Positions 1 to 6,402 of a DNA stretch of 10,491 bases are shown in pieces. The translations under genes were made by a program, and so were the position numbers. Source of the stretch: CAYLJO01 sp964383905 (GTDB taxonomy: Bacteria > Acidobacteriota > Blastocatellia > Pyrinomonadales > Pyrinomonadaceae); contig CAYLJO010000213.1 of the NCBI GenBank assembly GCA_964383905.1, positions 1 through 10,491 on the forward strand, in the 5' to 3' direction. The notes under the pieces are model-generated. The model was not told the DNA's origin, did not search any database, and saw nothing but the letters and a program-made list of their open reading frames with translations. Every line of letters begins with the position of its first letter. The stretch's first letter is position 1.

Positions 1-3000
1 GCTTCAAGTAATACTGACTCGATGGCGGAGACCGGCGATGCGACGATGCGTGTGTTGTAGTGTTCCATATACTCGCGCCGCGCTTCGGTCAAAGGATAAG
101 CTTGGGGCGCGGCGTATGGGTAGCTCTTCATCCCATGGAAAGGGAGCGGAGCTAGTTGGTCGGGGCTCGCCGAATTGATGTCCATCTCTTTACTGAACCC
201 ATCCGCGTAAAGAAGAAAGGTGCGCGTCCAGCCGGCGGGTAAGGGCGGCAAGGAGGTCGCGTCGAACGAGAGACTGATCTCGTCGCCCGGCCGCGAGATC
301 ATGAAGATGTCGTCAGTCCGGCGGAGCAGCTCGCGCACGTCGCCCTCGCGTGTGTAGCGGCCCGTCATCACTTTCCACGGCGAGGTGAAAGAAACCTGTT
401 GGTAGTCACAACCGAACGGCTCGCGCCCGTCCGGCGTCGTCTCGCGCGAGAACCCGCGCCAGTGTAGGTCGGCAACAGTGGGATCGAGACGGGTCATCCG
501 CATGGGGAAGTCGCCGCGTGACGTGTCAACCAGAATCTGATCCCAGTAGATACGCATATTCGTGACGATGCGGACTTCGCGGTTTGATGTGAGGAATTTC
601 CCCGTCAGATCAACCGTGACGGTCTGCGGTCGCCCGATGGGAACACCGATATTTTCGATCACGGTCCGCCACCGGCCCTTGGTGTCTTTGACCTGCAGCG
701 CGGGAGGCGACAGAGACTTGCCGCTGTGTGATGCGGCGACGTTGTCGCTCGACCACGCATAATCCGTCCAGCCCGTCAGCAGCAGGAGGGTACGCGTATT
801 AGCCGGCCGGCCCTCGTCGAGCTTCATCGTCAGCGTGTGCTCGCCGGCGTAGCCGCGAATGCGATCAAGATGGAAATCGTCCGGGTACCAGCGGTCAAGT
901 TTGGTGATGCGCGGGAGCACGTCGTGGCCGTGATCGTCGACGGCCGAGAGCGGCGGGTGCGCGCCCTGCGTGGCGAAAATTTTGAAGGGCGGGAACGGGG
1001 GATCGACCATCCCTGCCAGTGGATAGACCTCGACATTCTGCGGGTGCGCGACGGCCATGAGCTGCAGGCGGTCGACGAAGAGCGCCTCTTCCAGCTCGTT
1101 CGTGACCCGCAGGTCGTAGCGACCGTTGCGCGCTCTCAGTTGATCGCCGCGAATCCGCACATACTCCTCCGGCTGCGGCGTGTTGAAGCGGCCCGGCGCT
1201 TCCCAGTAGCCCATCTCGCCCGCGCCCATGAAGTCCGTCACGAACTCAAATCGCTCGCCGTTCCACGTATAGAGGTACGGGCAGGAGGATGGTTTGCGGT
1301 CGAGCTCGGTGACGGACAGGTTGATGACGGAAGGGTGTGGTTTCCTGTCGTCCGTTTGCGCGCTCGCCGTTTGTGTTTTCACGATCTCGGTTTCAGCCTG
1401 GACGATCCCGGCAGGCCAGAGCACGCGCACGGCGTCGGGCACGTCATGTTTCCCCAACCCGAAAATGATGTCGGCGGGTGCAGGCGCGGGGCTGGCCGCA
1501 TATGTTTCGAGCTTCTGGACGAGGCTTCCGGCACGCATCTCGATCTTGGCCTGCACGCCGCTGCGGTTGCTGACCCGACCCGCCAGGCGCACGTGCAGAG
1601 AGCGGTTGCGGTTGCCGCCGTCGTTGCGCGCGACCTTCAAGCCCGAAAGCGGCGAACCGGTTACCAGGTCGGTATCGCCATCCCCGTCGAGATCGCCGGC
1701 GGCGAGTGTGCGGCCGGACAAGGCCCCCGGCGATGCCGGCTCGCCTCGCAGGTCGCGCTCGACGGTGCCCTCGGTCGTCTCCACCCATCCGTCGCCGACA
1801 TCGCGCCACACGCGCAAGCCACCGTTGACGTTCGCCAACAGGTCGAGCAACCCGTCATTATCGTAATCGAGAAACTGCGCGGCACTCGCCCCTTCCGTTG
1901 TGGCGGGCGCTAGATCAGTGCGGAATCGCGCTTTCCCGTCGCTCATCGCCCACAGGCCCGGCCCGTCCATCCGACCGAAGAAAAAATCGGTGTAGCCGTC
2001 TTTATTGACGTCACCCGCCGCCACGCACGTCCAATTGCCTTTAACGTCGAGGCCGACCTCGCGCGCGACGTTGCGAAACGAGCCGTCGCGCTGGTTGCTG
2101 AAGAGGTCCGGAGCCTTACCATAATTGACGACCAGCAGGTCAACGTCACGACGGTTATCAAAGTCGGTCGGCACAACGGCGACCGCGTGGCCCAATTCCC
2201 CCCGCACCTTCGCCGGACCGGTGATGTCCGTAAACTTCCCGTTCCCGTTATTGCGCAGGAGCATGTTCGGTGCGCCGGCAAAATCATCCGGGAAAGTAAG
2301 CGGACTGTTTGACCCACCGGATGGCGCTTTGGAGAGGTCGGCTAACCCGGCGATAAAAATGTCCAGATTGCCGTCGTGATCCGCATCAACGAAGGCCGCG
2401 GAGGCCGAGAGATACGGGTAGCCCGGGATGCCAGCTTGAGCGGTCACGTCTGAGAACTTGCCGTTCCCGTCGTTGTGATACAGCGCCAGGCTATTGTAGC
2501 GAACAACGAAGAGGTCGGGCTTCCCGTCATTATCGTAATCGCCTGCCACGGCGGCGATGCCGACGCCGCTGAACTTTTCGGCCAGTGCGCCGGACTGCGC
2601 GGTCACATCGACGAACTTACCGCCATCGTTGCGGTAGAGCCTCTGCTCGAAGGGTGTGACGACAAACATATCCAGGTCGCCGTCGCCATCGTAATCAAAG
2701 AGCGTGACGCTCCCGCCGAGCGCGGCGGCAAGATCGCGCTTTGTCGCTTCGGTAAAATCTGAGGCATTGAAGCGGCGACCGAAGATGGCCGCGGGCGGGT
2801 GCTGACCGGCGGCAGTCCTACTCGCGTTAGCCTTAGATGCGGGCAGCATGCCGTCGGTGGCGTCTTTGAAGGTGACGGCGGGCGTGGCGCGATCAACCAG
2901 CTCGGGTTCGGCGCCGGTCGAGGCGACGGCTTCGGCATAGCGGCCCTGCTCGAGATAGTTCTGCCCGATAGTCGTCCCCACCCCGCTCTGCCGCAGCTTT

Positions 3001-3653
3001 TGAAAGCGCTGGATCAGGCGTTGCCCTTCGGCCCGCTCTCCCGTGCGAGTCAGGGTGATCGCCAGATTGTAAACAGCCGTCTGGTTATAAGGCTCGGCGT
3101 CCATCGCGGTGCGGAAGGCGGCGATGGCCTCGGGGTAGCGGTGCTGCTGCGCGTAGAGCTGGCCCAGGTTGACGTTCGTCCCGACATCGTGCGGGTCAAT
3201 CTTGAGCACGCGCTGGAAGGAGGCGATCGCGTCATCGGCGCGGTTCTGCGCCTTGGCAATAAGGCCGATGATGTAGTGGGGTTGCGGCGCATCCGGGTCA
3301 AGGGCGGTGGCGCTCTGCGCCTCGCGCAAAGAGGCTTTCACATCCGGCACGTTGTAAAGCGCGATGCTCAGATTGATACGCGCGATCGCCAGTTTGGGGT
3401 CGATACTGAGTGAGCGCGTGAAAGCCTCCGCCCCCTCCTTATATTTGTACTGTTCGAGCAAAGCGACGCCAATATTATTGGCCCGGTAGGCGTCTTCACG
3501 CGCCGCTCGAACCGATGCGCTGAGACTTTCAGACTGAAGGGGCCCTGATGGCGGGCGGGCGGCTCGCGTATGCGATAGACCTGCCCATAAGGCCGCCGGG
3601 AGAAGGAATAAAAGTGTTCCGAAGGGAAGGAAAGAGCGTCGTTTAGTCTTCAT
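1..3653 (-). CDS. Exported TPR / FG-GAP (VCBS-like) / ASPIC-UnbV (CRTAC1-type) giant protein, C-terminus beyond window
   Basis: The minus frame is open from ATG 3653-3651 to base 1 (1217 codons) and leaves the window. The N-terminus (MKTKRR, then a leucine-rich stretch, A-rich to about residue 32) is a typical Sec signal, so the product is probably periplasmic or surface-exposed. Residues about 55-220 hold at least three TPR units (NNIGVALLEQYKYKEGAEAF; LGQLYAQQHRYPEAIAAF; VYNLAITLTRTGE). Residues about 310-670 hold seven FG-GAP-like repeats with calcium-loop motifs: DYDGDGDLD, DYDNDGKPD, DADHDGNLD, DFDNRRDVD, DVNKDGYTD, DYDNDGLLD and DLDGDGDTD. Residues about 680-755 fit ASPIC/UnbV (SLHVRLAGRVSNRSGV ... 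FGLGKHDVPDAVRVLWPAG). From about 785 on lies a further, probably beta-rich region (SCPYLYTWNGERFEFVTDFM). This architecture is common in Acidobacteriota; substrate and partner are unknown, with protein or carbohydrate binding inferred. No clear SD precedes the ATG. Long plus-strand ORFs here are antisense shadows. Confidence 0.93.
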   Translation of the reverse strand, partial: MKTKRRSFLPFGTLLFLLPAALWAGLSHTRAARPPSGPLQSESLSASVRAAREDAYRANNIGVALLEQYKYKEGAEAFTRSLSIDPKLAIARINLSIALYNVPDVKASLREAQSATALDPDAPQPHYIIGLIAKAQNRADDAIASFQRVLKIDPHDVGTNVNLGQLYAQQHRYPEAIAAFRTAMDAEPYNQTAVYNLAITLTRTGERAEGQRLIQRFQKLRQSGVGTTIGQNYLEQGRYAEAVASTGAEPELVDRATPAVTFKDATDGMLPASKANASRTAAGQHPPAAIFGRRFNASDFTEATKRDLAAALGGSVTLFDYDGDGDLDMFVVTPFEQRLYRNDGGKFVDVTAQSGALAEKFSGVGIAAVAGDYDNDGKPDLFVVRYNSLALYHNDGNGKFSDVTAQAGIPGYPYLSASAAFVDADHDGNLDIFIAGLADLSKAPSGGSNSPLTFPDDFAGAPNMLLRNNGNGKFTDITGPAKVRGELGHAVAVVPTDFDNRRDVDLLVVNYGKAPDLFSNQRDGSFRNVAREVGLDVKGNWTCVAAGDVNKDGYTDFFFGRMDGPGLWAMSDGKARFRTDLAPATTEGASAAQFLDYDNDGLLDLLANVNGGLRVWRDVGDGWVETTEGTVERDLRGEPASPGALSGRTLAAGDLDGDGDTDLVTGSPLSGLKVARNDGGNRNRSLHVRLAGRVSNRSGVQAKIEMRAGSLVQKLETYAASPAPAPADIIFGLGKHDVPDAVRVLWPAGIVQAETEIVKTQTASAQTDDRKPHPSVINLSVTELDRKPSSCPYLYTWNGERFEFVTDFMGAGEMGYWEAPGRFNTPQPEEYVRIRGDQLRARNGRYDLRVTNELEEALFVDRLQLMAVAHPQNVEVYPLAGMVDPPFPPFKIFATQGAHPPLSAVDDHGHDVLPRITKLDRWYPDDFHLDRIRGYAGEHTLTMKLDEGRPANTRTLLLLTGWTDYAWSSDNVAASHSGKSLSPPALQVKDTKGRWRTVIENIGVPIGRPQTVTVDLTGKFLTSNREVRIVTNMRIYWDQILVDTSRGDFPMRMTRLDPTVADLHWRGFSRETTPDGREPFGCDYQQVSFTSPWKVMTGRYTREGDVRELLRRTDDIFMISRPGDEISLSFDATSLPPLPAGWTRTFLLYADGFSKEMDINSASPDQLAPLPFHGMKSYPYAAPQAYPLTEARREYMEHYNTRIVASPVSAIESVLLE

Positions 3654-3697
3654 AAAGCATATTAGCGTTGGATGTATGGAAGAAGACAATTTGAACT

Positions 3698-3714
3698 ACA
3701 GAGGGGCACAGAGG
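3698..3714. repeat. Short ACAGAGG direct repeat (fragment of a dispersed intergenic repeat?)
   Basis: ACAGAGG occurs twice (3698-3704 and 3708-3714) separated by GGC, upstream of the giant TPR/FG-GAP gene. From memory, degenerate CACAGAGG-type tandem motifs are scattered between genes in many environmental genomes, including Acidobacteriota; this looks like a worn copy. Only two units are visible, so chance is possible. Confidence 0.3.
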
Positions 3715-3812
3715 AAAGCTTAATCGATTCAGAATAGATGGCGGTAGCTTCCTGCCGATTAATGATGACTCCTGCATACCTACTATTGCAAATAACTATA
3801 GTCTTTCCCACC

Positions 3813-3838
3813 TGGCGCGTTATTATTCTTGTGCGCCA
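3813..3838. promoter_or_regulatory. Perfect inverted repeat TGGCGC-N14-GCGCCA
   Basis: TGGCGC (3813-3818) and GCGCCA (3833-3838) form a perfect 6-bp dyad around an AT-rich 14-base centre. It lies about 70 bp past the stop of the 173-aa secreted protein and about 160 bp upstream of the TPR/FG-GAP start, both on the minus strand. No T-run follows on either strand, so it is a poor intrinsic terminator; an operator or a transcript-end hairpin are both possible. Confidence 0.3.
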
Positions 3839-3909
3839 CACACCGCCACCTAGCGTGCGACCGCAGCCGCTCAAGCACTTTTCTTAACGTGACGCCGTCG
3901 ATCTGGCTC

Positions 3910-4431
3910 TTATTTCGCGGCAATGACCACGTAATTGCGTCCACCGTAGAGGCGCACGCCGTCGCTTGCTTTGACCATCATCAAAGGCCGTGGGCGGCGC
4001 AACGCGTCGTCTTTAGACGCCGCGACTGAAAGCAGTTGTTTGCCGCTCAAGTCGAAAATGTTGAATTTACCGGCGCTGGAAAACCCGAAGCCGTATGCGC
4101 CGACGCCCAGCTCCGAGTCGCCGAGGTTAATCGGCGAATCTGTGATCAAAAACCCTTGATACTTTCCCTGCACCTCGGTTGAATAGCCGGAGGTGTCCAC
4201 CAGACCTGCGATTACATACCGGTTGCTGCCGAAGCGCGCGGCGGCACTGTTGCGCACTTGGGTCGGCGCGCTCTGGCCTTCGAAGTAGAAGCCGGACGGC
4301 ACCACCCGCTGCAACTCCCCGCCGGTTAAGACTACTGCCGCGTCCTGCGCGCGACTGATGCTGGACGGCAAGAACCCGGTGCCGAGTATGATGATGGCGA
4401 CAGCTAGAAAATGGCGTCGAAGCACTGGCAT
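3910..4431 (-). CDS. Small secreted protein of unknown function (173 aa)
   Basis: The start is set at ATG 4431 because AAGGAG sits upstream at good distance (CTAAAGGAGAGTTT before ATG) and a clean signal peptide begins there: MPVLRRHF, a hydrophobic core AVAIIILGTGFLP, and a likely cleavage after SISRA, before QDA. The frame is open 32 codons further up to 4527, but that extension has no SD and would bury the signal. The mature part, about 145 residues, is rich in Gly, Ser and Val with alternating hydrophobic residues (VIAGLVDTSGYS, GVGAYGFGFSSAGKFNIFDL), suggesting a small beta-fold. No catalytic motif or lipobox is visible. It resembles, from memory, hypothetical exported proteins of Blastocatellia, which I cannot verify. 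It is probably monocistronic: 256 bp separate it from the next minus gene and 292 bp from the previous one. Confidence 0.8.
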   Translation of the reverse strand: MPVLRRHFLAVAIIILGTGFLPSSISRAQDAAVVLTGGELQRVVPSGFYFEGQSAPTQVRNSAAARFGSNRYVIAGLVDTSGYSTEVQGKYQGFLITDSPINLGDSELGVGAYGFGFSSAGKFNIFDLSGKQLLSVAASKDDALRRPRPLMMVKASDGVRLYGGRNYVVIAAK

Positions 4432-4526
4432 AAACTCTCCTTTAGGCCAGACTGCTATTTCATAGACTGAGCTTACAGGCTTCAAATGATTGATTCTGAA
4501 GAGGAGCACAACCTTGGGAAGGAACA

Positions 4527-4555
4527 AGGTATTCTCCCCGTCGCATCACTGTCAA
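4527..4555 (-). promoter_or_regulatory. Candidate promoter of the 173-aa secreted protein gene
   Basis: On the minus strand a perfect -35 hexamer TTGACA lies at 4555-4550. At 16-17 bp spacing the sequence is AATACC/ATACCT, a poor -10. Transcription from here would give a leader of roughly 90 nt before ATG 4431. The support is the -35 alone. Confidence 0.3.
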
Positions 4556-4630
4556 GCGGGAGTGGCAAGTGTTGAGCAGGTTATAAGCAGGTCCTCTCTT
4601 TGCGCCGGCGTGTCTGACCATAAACACGCA

Positions 4631-4653
4631 CCGGCACAATCACGCGTTGCCGG
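4631..4653. terminator. Weak dyad downstream of the HAD/SemiSWEET-like operon
   Basis: CCGGCA (4631-4636) and TGCCGG (4648-4653) form a 6-bp stem with an 11-base loop, about 70 bp past the stop of the small membrane protein. A smaller dyad ACTC-AAAA-GAGT is adjacent at 4655-4666. On the minus strand only a short T stretch (TGTTTATGG) follows, so intrinsic termination is only a possibility. Confidence 0.25.
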
Positions 4654-4723
4654 CACTCAAAAGAGTTCTGCGGGCGCGAAGGTGGCGACAGTCGTGCTTT
4701 GCGCAATTACGGCAGCGCAGGTT

Positions 4724-4951
4724 TCAGCGGTCATTTGAGCCTGGCGACTGGCGTGGCCACCAGGCAGAATAGGCGGCCACGGCGGCGACGATGAGGTTGG
4801 CGACGACGACGGGAACGGCGCCGATGATGATGCCGTAGCCGATCCATACCAGAGCAGCCAGCGCCTGCACCCGCCGCAGCGTCGCCGCCTGCTTGCAAAA
4901 GTAGGAGCTGGCAAAGAGCGCCGTCGCGACCCACCCGATCCAGTTAAGCAT
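4724..4951 (-). CDS. Tiny three-TM membrane protein, SemiSWEET / YgjV-like
   Basis: The 75-residue product has three predicted membrane helices, about residues 3-20, 27-45 and 47-65, with Arg at 26-27 between the first two and a polar tail (WWPRQSPGSNDR). It has features I associate with half-SWEET sugar transporters and the YgjV group: a short FCKQ where SemiSWEETs carry a PQ motif, then LVWIGYG, a Pro at the head of TM3 (GAVPVVVANLIV), and Asn inside that helix. SemiSWEETs are about 85-95 aa, so this is short. Known SemiSWEETs act as dimers moving small solutes. Its ATG (4951-4949) overlaps the stop of the upstream HAD gene by 8 nt (ATGCTTAA), so translation is probably coupled. Substrate unknown; the SemiSWEET link is inferred. 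Confidence 0.75.
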   Translation of the reverse strand: MLNWIGWVATALFASSYFCKQAATLRRVQALAALVWIGYGIIIGAVPVVVANLIVAAVAAYSAWWPRQSPGSNDR

Positions 4952-5795
4952 CGGCCACCCCTATCAGCCCCGCCGCTCCGGCATCTACGCTCGTGAGACT
5001 TTCGCGGATGGTCAGCCAGTCGGTCCGCACCTTGTCCCACTCCTGGATCAGGAATCCTTGTGACTCGAATAGAGACCGGATGCGGGTCGGGTCCCATCCG
5101 ACGATCTCTTCCAGGACCGGCACGACTACGCTCAGGGCGTCATCACTGAGGATCGTCCGCCTGGCGATCTGCGTGATGTGTTTGGCCTCCGAGACGGCGA
5201 TCGTAAAGCCGTCGCGCCGGTTGACGTGCAGCATCACGTGGACGTCTGAGCTGCCGTCGCCGACATACACGATCCGGTCGTAGCTGATTTGCAGCTTCGC
5301 CTGCAGTTCATCCAACACGGCGACTTTCCCGTAGCCGGCCGGCACCCTGATGATGGATTGGATCTCGCCTGAGCCGGGGTCATACCGGAAGCGTGTGCCG
5401 AAGATATGATCGGCGGGAACGATATTCGCAAGCGCCGACTGGATGACCTCCTCGGGGGCGGCCGAAATAACGTAGAAGGAGAAGCTATACCCGTCGATTC
5501 CATCCTTGAGGAATTGAGAGAGCCGGTGGATGTTCTGCTTGAGGCGGATGCGTTTACCAACTTCGATGAGGTGCTCCTGGCGGACGCAGCGGTATTCCGG
5601 GTCATGCAGTAAGAGGTAGGCCAGTTCCCCGCCCTGCTGAACCAGATTGACGCGGGAGAGGCCGGCGACCTTCTCCTGAAACCCGGAGGTGCCGAGCAGT
5701 TCGCTCAGGACGATGCCGGAGTCGTGAAAGCTCAAGGTCTGATCGAAGTCACTCGCTAACAAATAATGTTTCGTCATGTTGGGTTTGGTTTCCAT
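4944..5795 (-). CDS. HAD-superfamily phosphatase (HAD-IB / phosphoserine-phosphatase-like)
   Basis: The 283-residue hydrolase has the HAD motifs in order. Motif I is DFDQTLS, with nucleophile D16 and general acid/base D18 (DxDxT). Motif II is the Ser of YVISAAPEEV, near residue 120. A Lys follows in the stretch GYGKVAVLDELQ. Motif IV is YVGDGSSD, whose acidic residues bind Mg2+. The helical insert after motif I fits a C1-cap phosphatase. A phosphomonoesterase acting in the cytoplasm is expected; the substrate cannot be told, and phosphoserine is only one candidate. Start: ATG 5795 follows GGGGGGAAGGAA. The frame is open to 5867, but that extension crosses a strong hairpin and lacks an SD; ATG 5777 also lacks an SD. 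It shares an operon with the overlapping three-TM protein downstream, hinting at uptake plus dephosphorylation of one small molecule (speculation). Confidence 0.88.
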   Translation of the reverse strand: METKPNMTKHYLLASDFDQTLSFHDSGIVLSELLGTSGFQEKVAGLSRVNLVQQGGELAYLLLHDPEYRCVRQEHLIEVGKRIRLKQNIHRLSQFLKDGIDGYSFSFYVISAAPEEVIQSALANIVPADHIFGTRFRYDPGSGEIQSIIRVPAGYGKVAVLDELQAKLQISYDRIVYVGDGSSDVHVMLHVNRRDGFTIAVSEAKHITQIARRTILSDDALSVVVPVLEEIVGWDPTRIRSLFESQGFLIQEWDKVRTDWLTIRESLTSVDAGAAGLIGVADA

Positions 5796-5842
5796 TTCCT
5801 TCCCCCCGTAGAGCCTCACGAAAAGCTCTCTATAAGAGTAAT

Positions 5843-5862
5843 CCCTCGCCAACCGGCGAGGG
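5843..5862. promoter_or_regulatory. Perfect 8-bp stem with tetraloop upstream of the HAD gene
   Basis: CCCTCGCC (5843-5850), loop AACC, GGCGAGGG (5855-5862) is a perfect hairpin, the strongest one I saw in the window. It lies 48 bp upstream of the HAD start and about 60 bp past the stop of the 100-aa DUF4032-like gene. On the minus strand ATTACTCTTATAG follows, which is not a proper U-tract. It may be a weak terminator of the upstream gene, an attenuator or an mRNA stabiliser. A smaller dyad (CGCAC/GTGCG) sits just upstream near 5878-5893. Confidence 0.45.
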
Positions 5863-5920
5863 ACCATGTGCTGCGCACCGCACCGTCATGTGCGACCATA
5901 GTGTTTTACAGTACGGCTGT

Positions 5921-6223
5921 CTAATCTTCCATCATCAGGGGTTGCGTCATACGCAGCCGAGGAGGGAGCGTGCCCTTCGCCGTGCGACCTTCGCGCCGCG
6001 GCCGAATATTTTCTAAATAATCGACCGCCGCCACGCGCAGGCCCACATCACGTCCCAAACGCTCGCTGATGTACCACTTGTGCTCCAGAATACGCGGCCA
6101 GATACGGCGTGCCTCACCCGCCGATAGCTTGACCCCGGTCAACGCTTTGAGCGTGCGGCGTGCGCTGCTCTCTCCGGCAAGCGTCTTTTCAATAACGTAA
6201 TCCAGCTTAAATGGTATTGGCAC
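5921..6223 (-). CDS. DUF4032-like small protein (100 aa)
   Basis: The start codon is GTG (6223-6221), supported by AGGAGG five bases upstream (GAGGAGGATTTT before GTG), one of the best ribosome sites in the window. The product is basic and probably helical. Residues 48-70 (HKWYISERLGRDVGLRVAAV) resemble the conserved His-x-Trp-Tyr-x-Ser-Glu ... Gly-Arg-Asp-Val-Gly block I recall from DUF4032 proteins, where it sits within a much longer kinase-like chain. Here the block stands alone in 100 residues, with no signal peptide or membrane segment. I cannot give a function. It is divergent from the LysR regulator, so it may be that regulator's target, as is usual for divergent neighbours of LysR genes. 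It ends 125 bp before the HAD gene and may be co-transcribed with it. Confidence 0.8.
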   Translation of the reverse strand: MPIPFKLDYVIEKTLAGESSARRTLKALTGVKLSAGEARRIWPRILEHKWYISERLGRDVGLRVAAVDYLENIRPRREGRTAKGTLPPRLRMTQPLMMED

Positions 6224-6260
6224 AAAATCCTCCTCATTACTTAAAGATTGCTATCACCTT

Positions 6261-6276
6261 GTCAATGGTATTTGAC
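6261..6276. promoter_or_regulatory. Candidate LysR operator: perfect palindrome GTCAA-N6-TTGAC
   Basis: GTCAATGGTATTTGAC is a perfect 5+5 dyad with a 6-base centre between the divergent DUF4032-like and LysR-type genes. LysR regulators usually bind interrupted dyads near a T-N11-A core; here the outer T/A are 12 apart, so the fit is close but not exact. Each half also contains TTGAC, so it could instead supply -35 elements (minus TTGACA 6265-6260; plus TTGACC 6272-6277, with TAAATA at 6294). Confidence 0.45.
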
Positions 6277-6309
6277 CGTCATTAATTGAAGGTTAAATAT
6301 CCGATGAAA

Positions 6310-6315
6310 ATTATA
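6310..6315 (-). promoter_or_regulatory. Candidate -10 (TATAAT) for the DUF4032-like gene
   Basis: TATAAT reads on the minus strand at 6315-6310, with a weak -35-like TTGGCT at 6340-6335 (19-bp spacing). It would give a leader of about 80 nt containing the palindrome at 6261-6276, which could then act as a roadblock or operator downstream of the promoter. Confidence 0.3.
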
Positions 6316-6316
6316 C

Positions 6317-6338
6317 GGGGCCGGCTGCCCCGCCAGCC
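6317..6338. repeat. Two overlapping, mutually exclusive dyads
   Basis: GGGGC (6317-6321) pairs with GCCCC (6327-6331), and GGCTG (6323-6327) pairs with CAGCC (6334-6338). Both cannot form at once. The element sits between the two -10-like boxes of the divergent region. Confidence 0.35.
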
Positions 6339-6348
6339 AATTCATTGT

Positions 6349-6354
6349 TATAAT
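6349..6354 (+). promoter_or_regulatory. Candidate -10 (TATAAT) for the LysR-type regulator
   Basis: A consensus TATAAT lies 48 bp upstream of ATG 6403, giving a leader of about 40 nt. No -35 stands out at 16-18 bp (the region is the GC-rich dyad), so the promoter would be weak or activator-dependent. Confidence 0.35.
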
Positions 6355-6402
6355 CCTTGTCATTAAGTTTGCTCATGTCTGCAAACATTGAAAGGATTGG
6401 TT

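Noticed and set aside
837..1913. Long plus-strand ORF of 358 codons opposite the TPR/FG-GAP gene
   Set aside because: Its sequence is Arg/Ala/Val-rich with no recognisable domain, and the minus strand carries clear repeat and ASPIC motifs throughout. It is an antisense shadow in GC-rich DNA.
3662..3874. Minus-strand 70-codon ORF in the intergenic region before the TPR/FG-GAP gene
   Set aside because: No SD, no recognisable motif, mixed composition, and it covers the direct and inverted repeats; probably a chance ORF.
4657..5097. Minus-strand ORF of 146 codons in the HAD / small membrane protein region
   Set aside because: It overlaps both genes in another frame and is low-complexity Arg/Ser/Pro; the two real genes have motifs and a tidy start-stop overlap.
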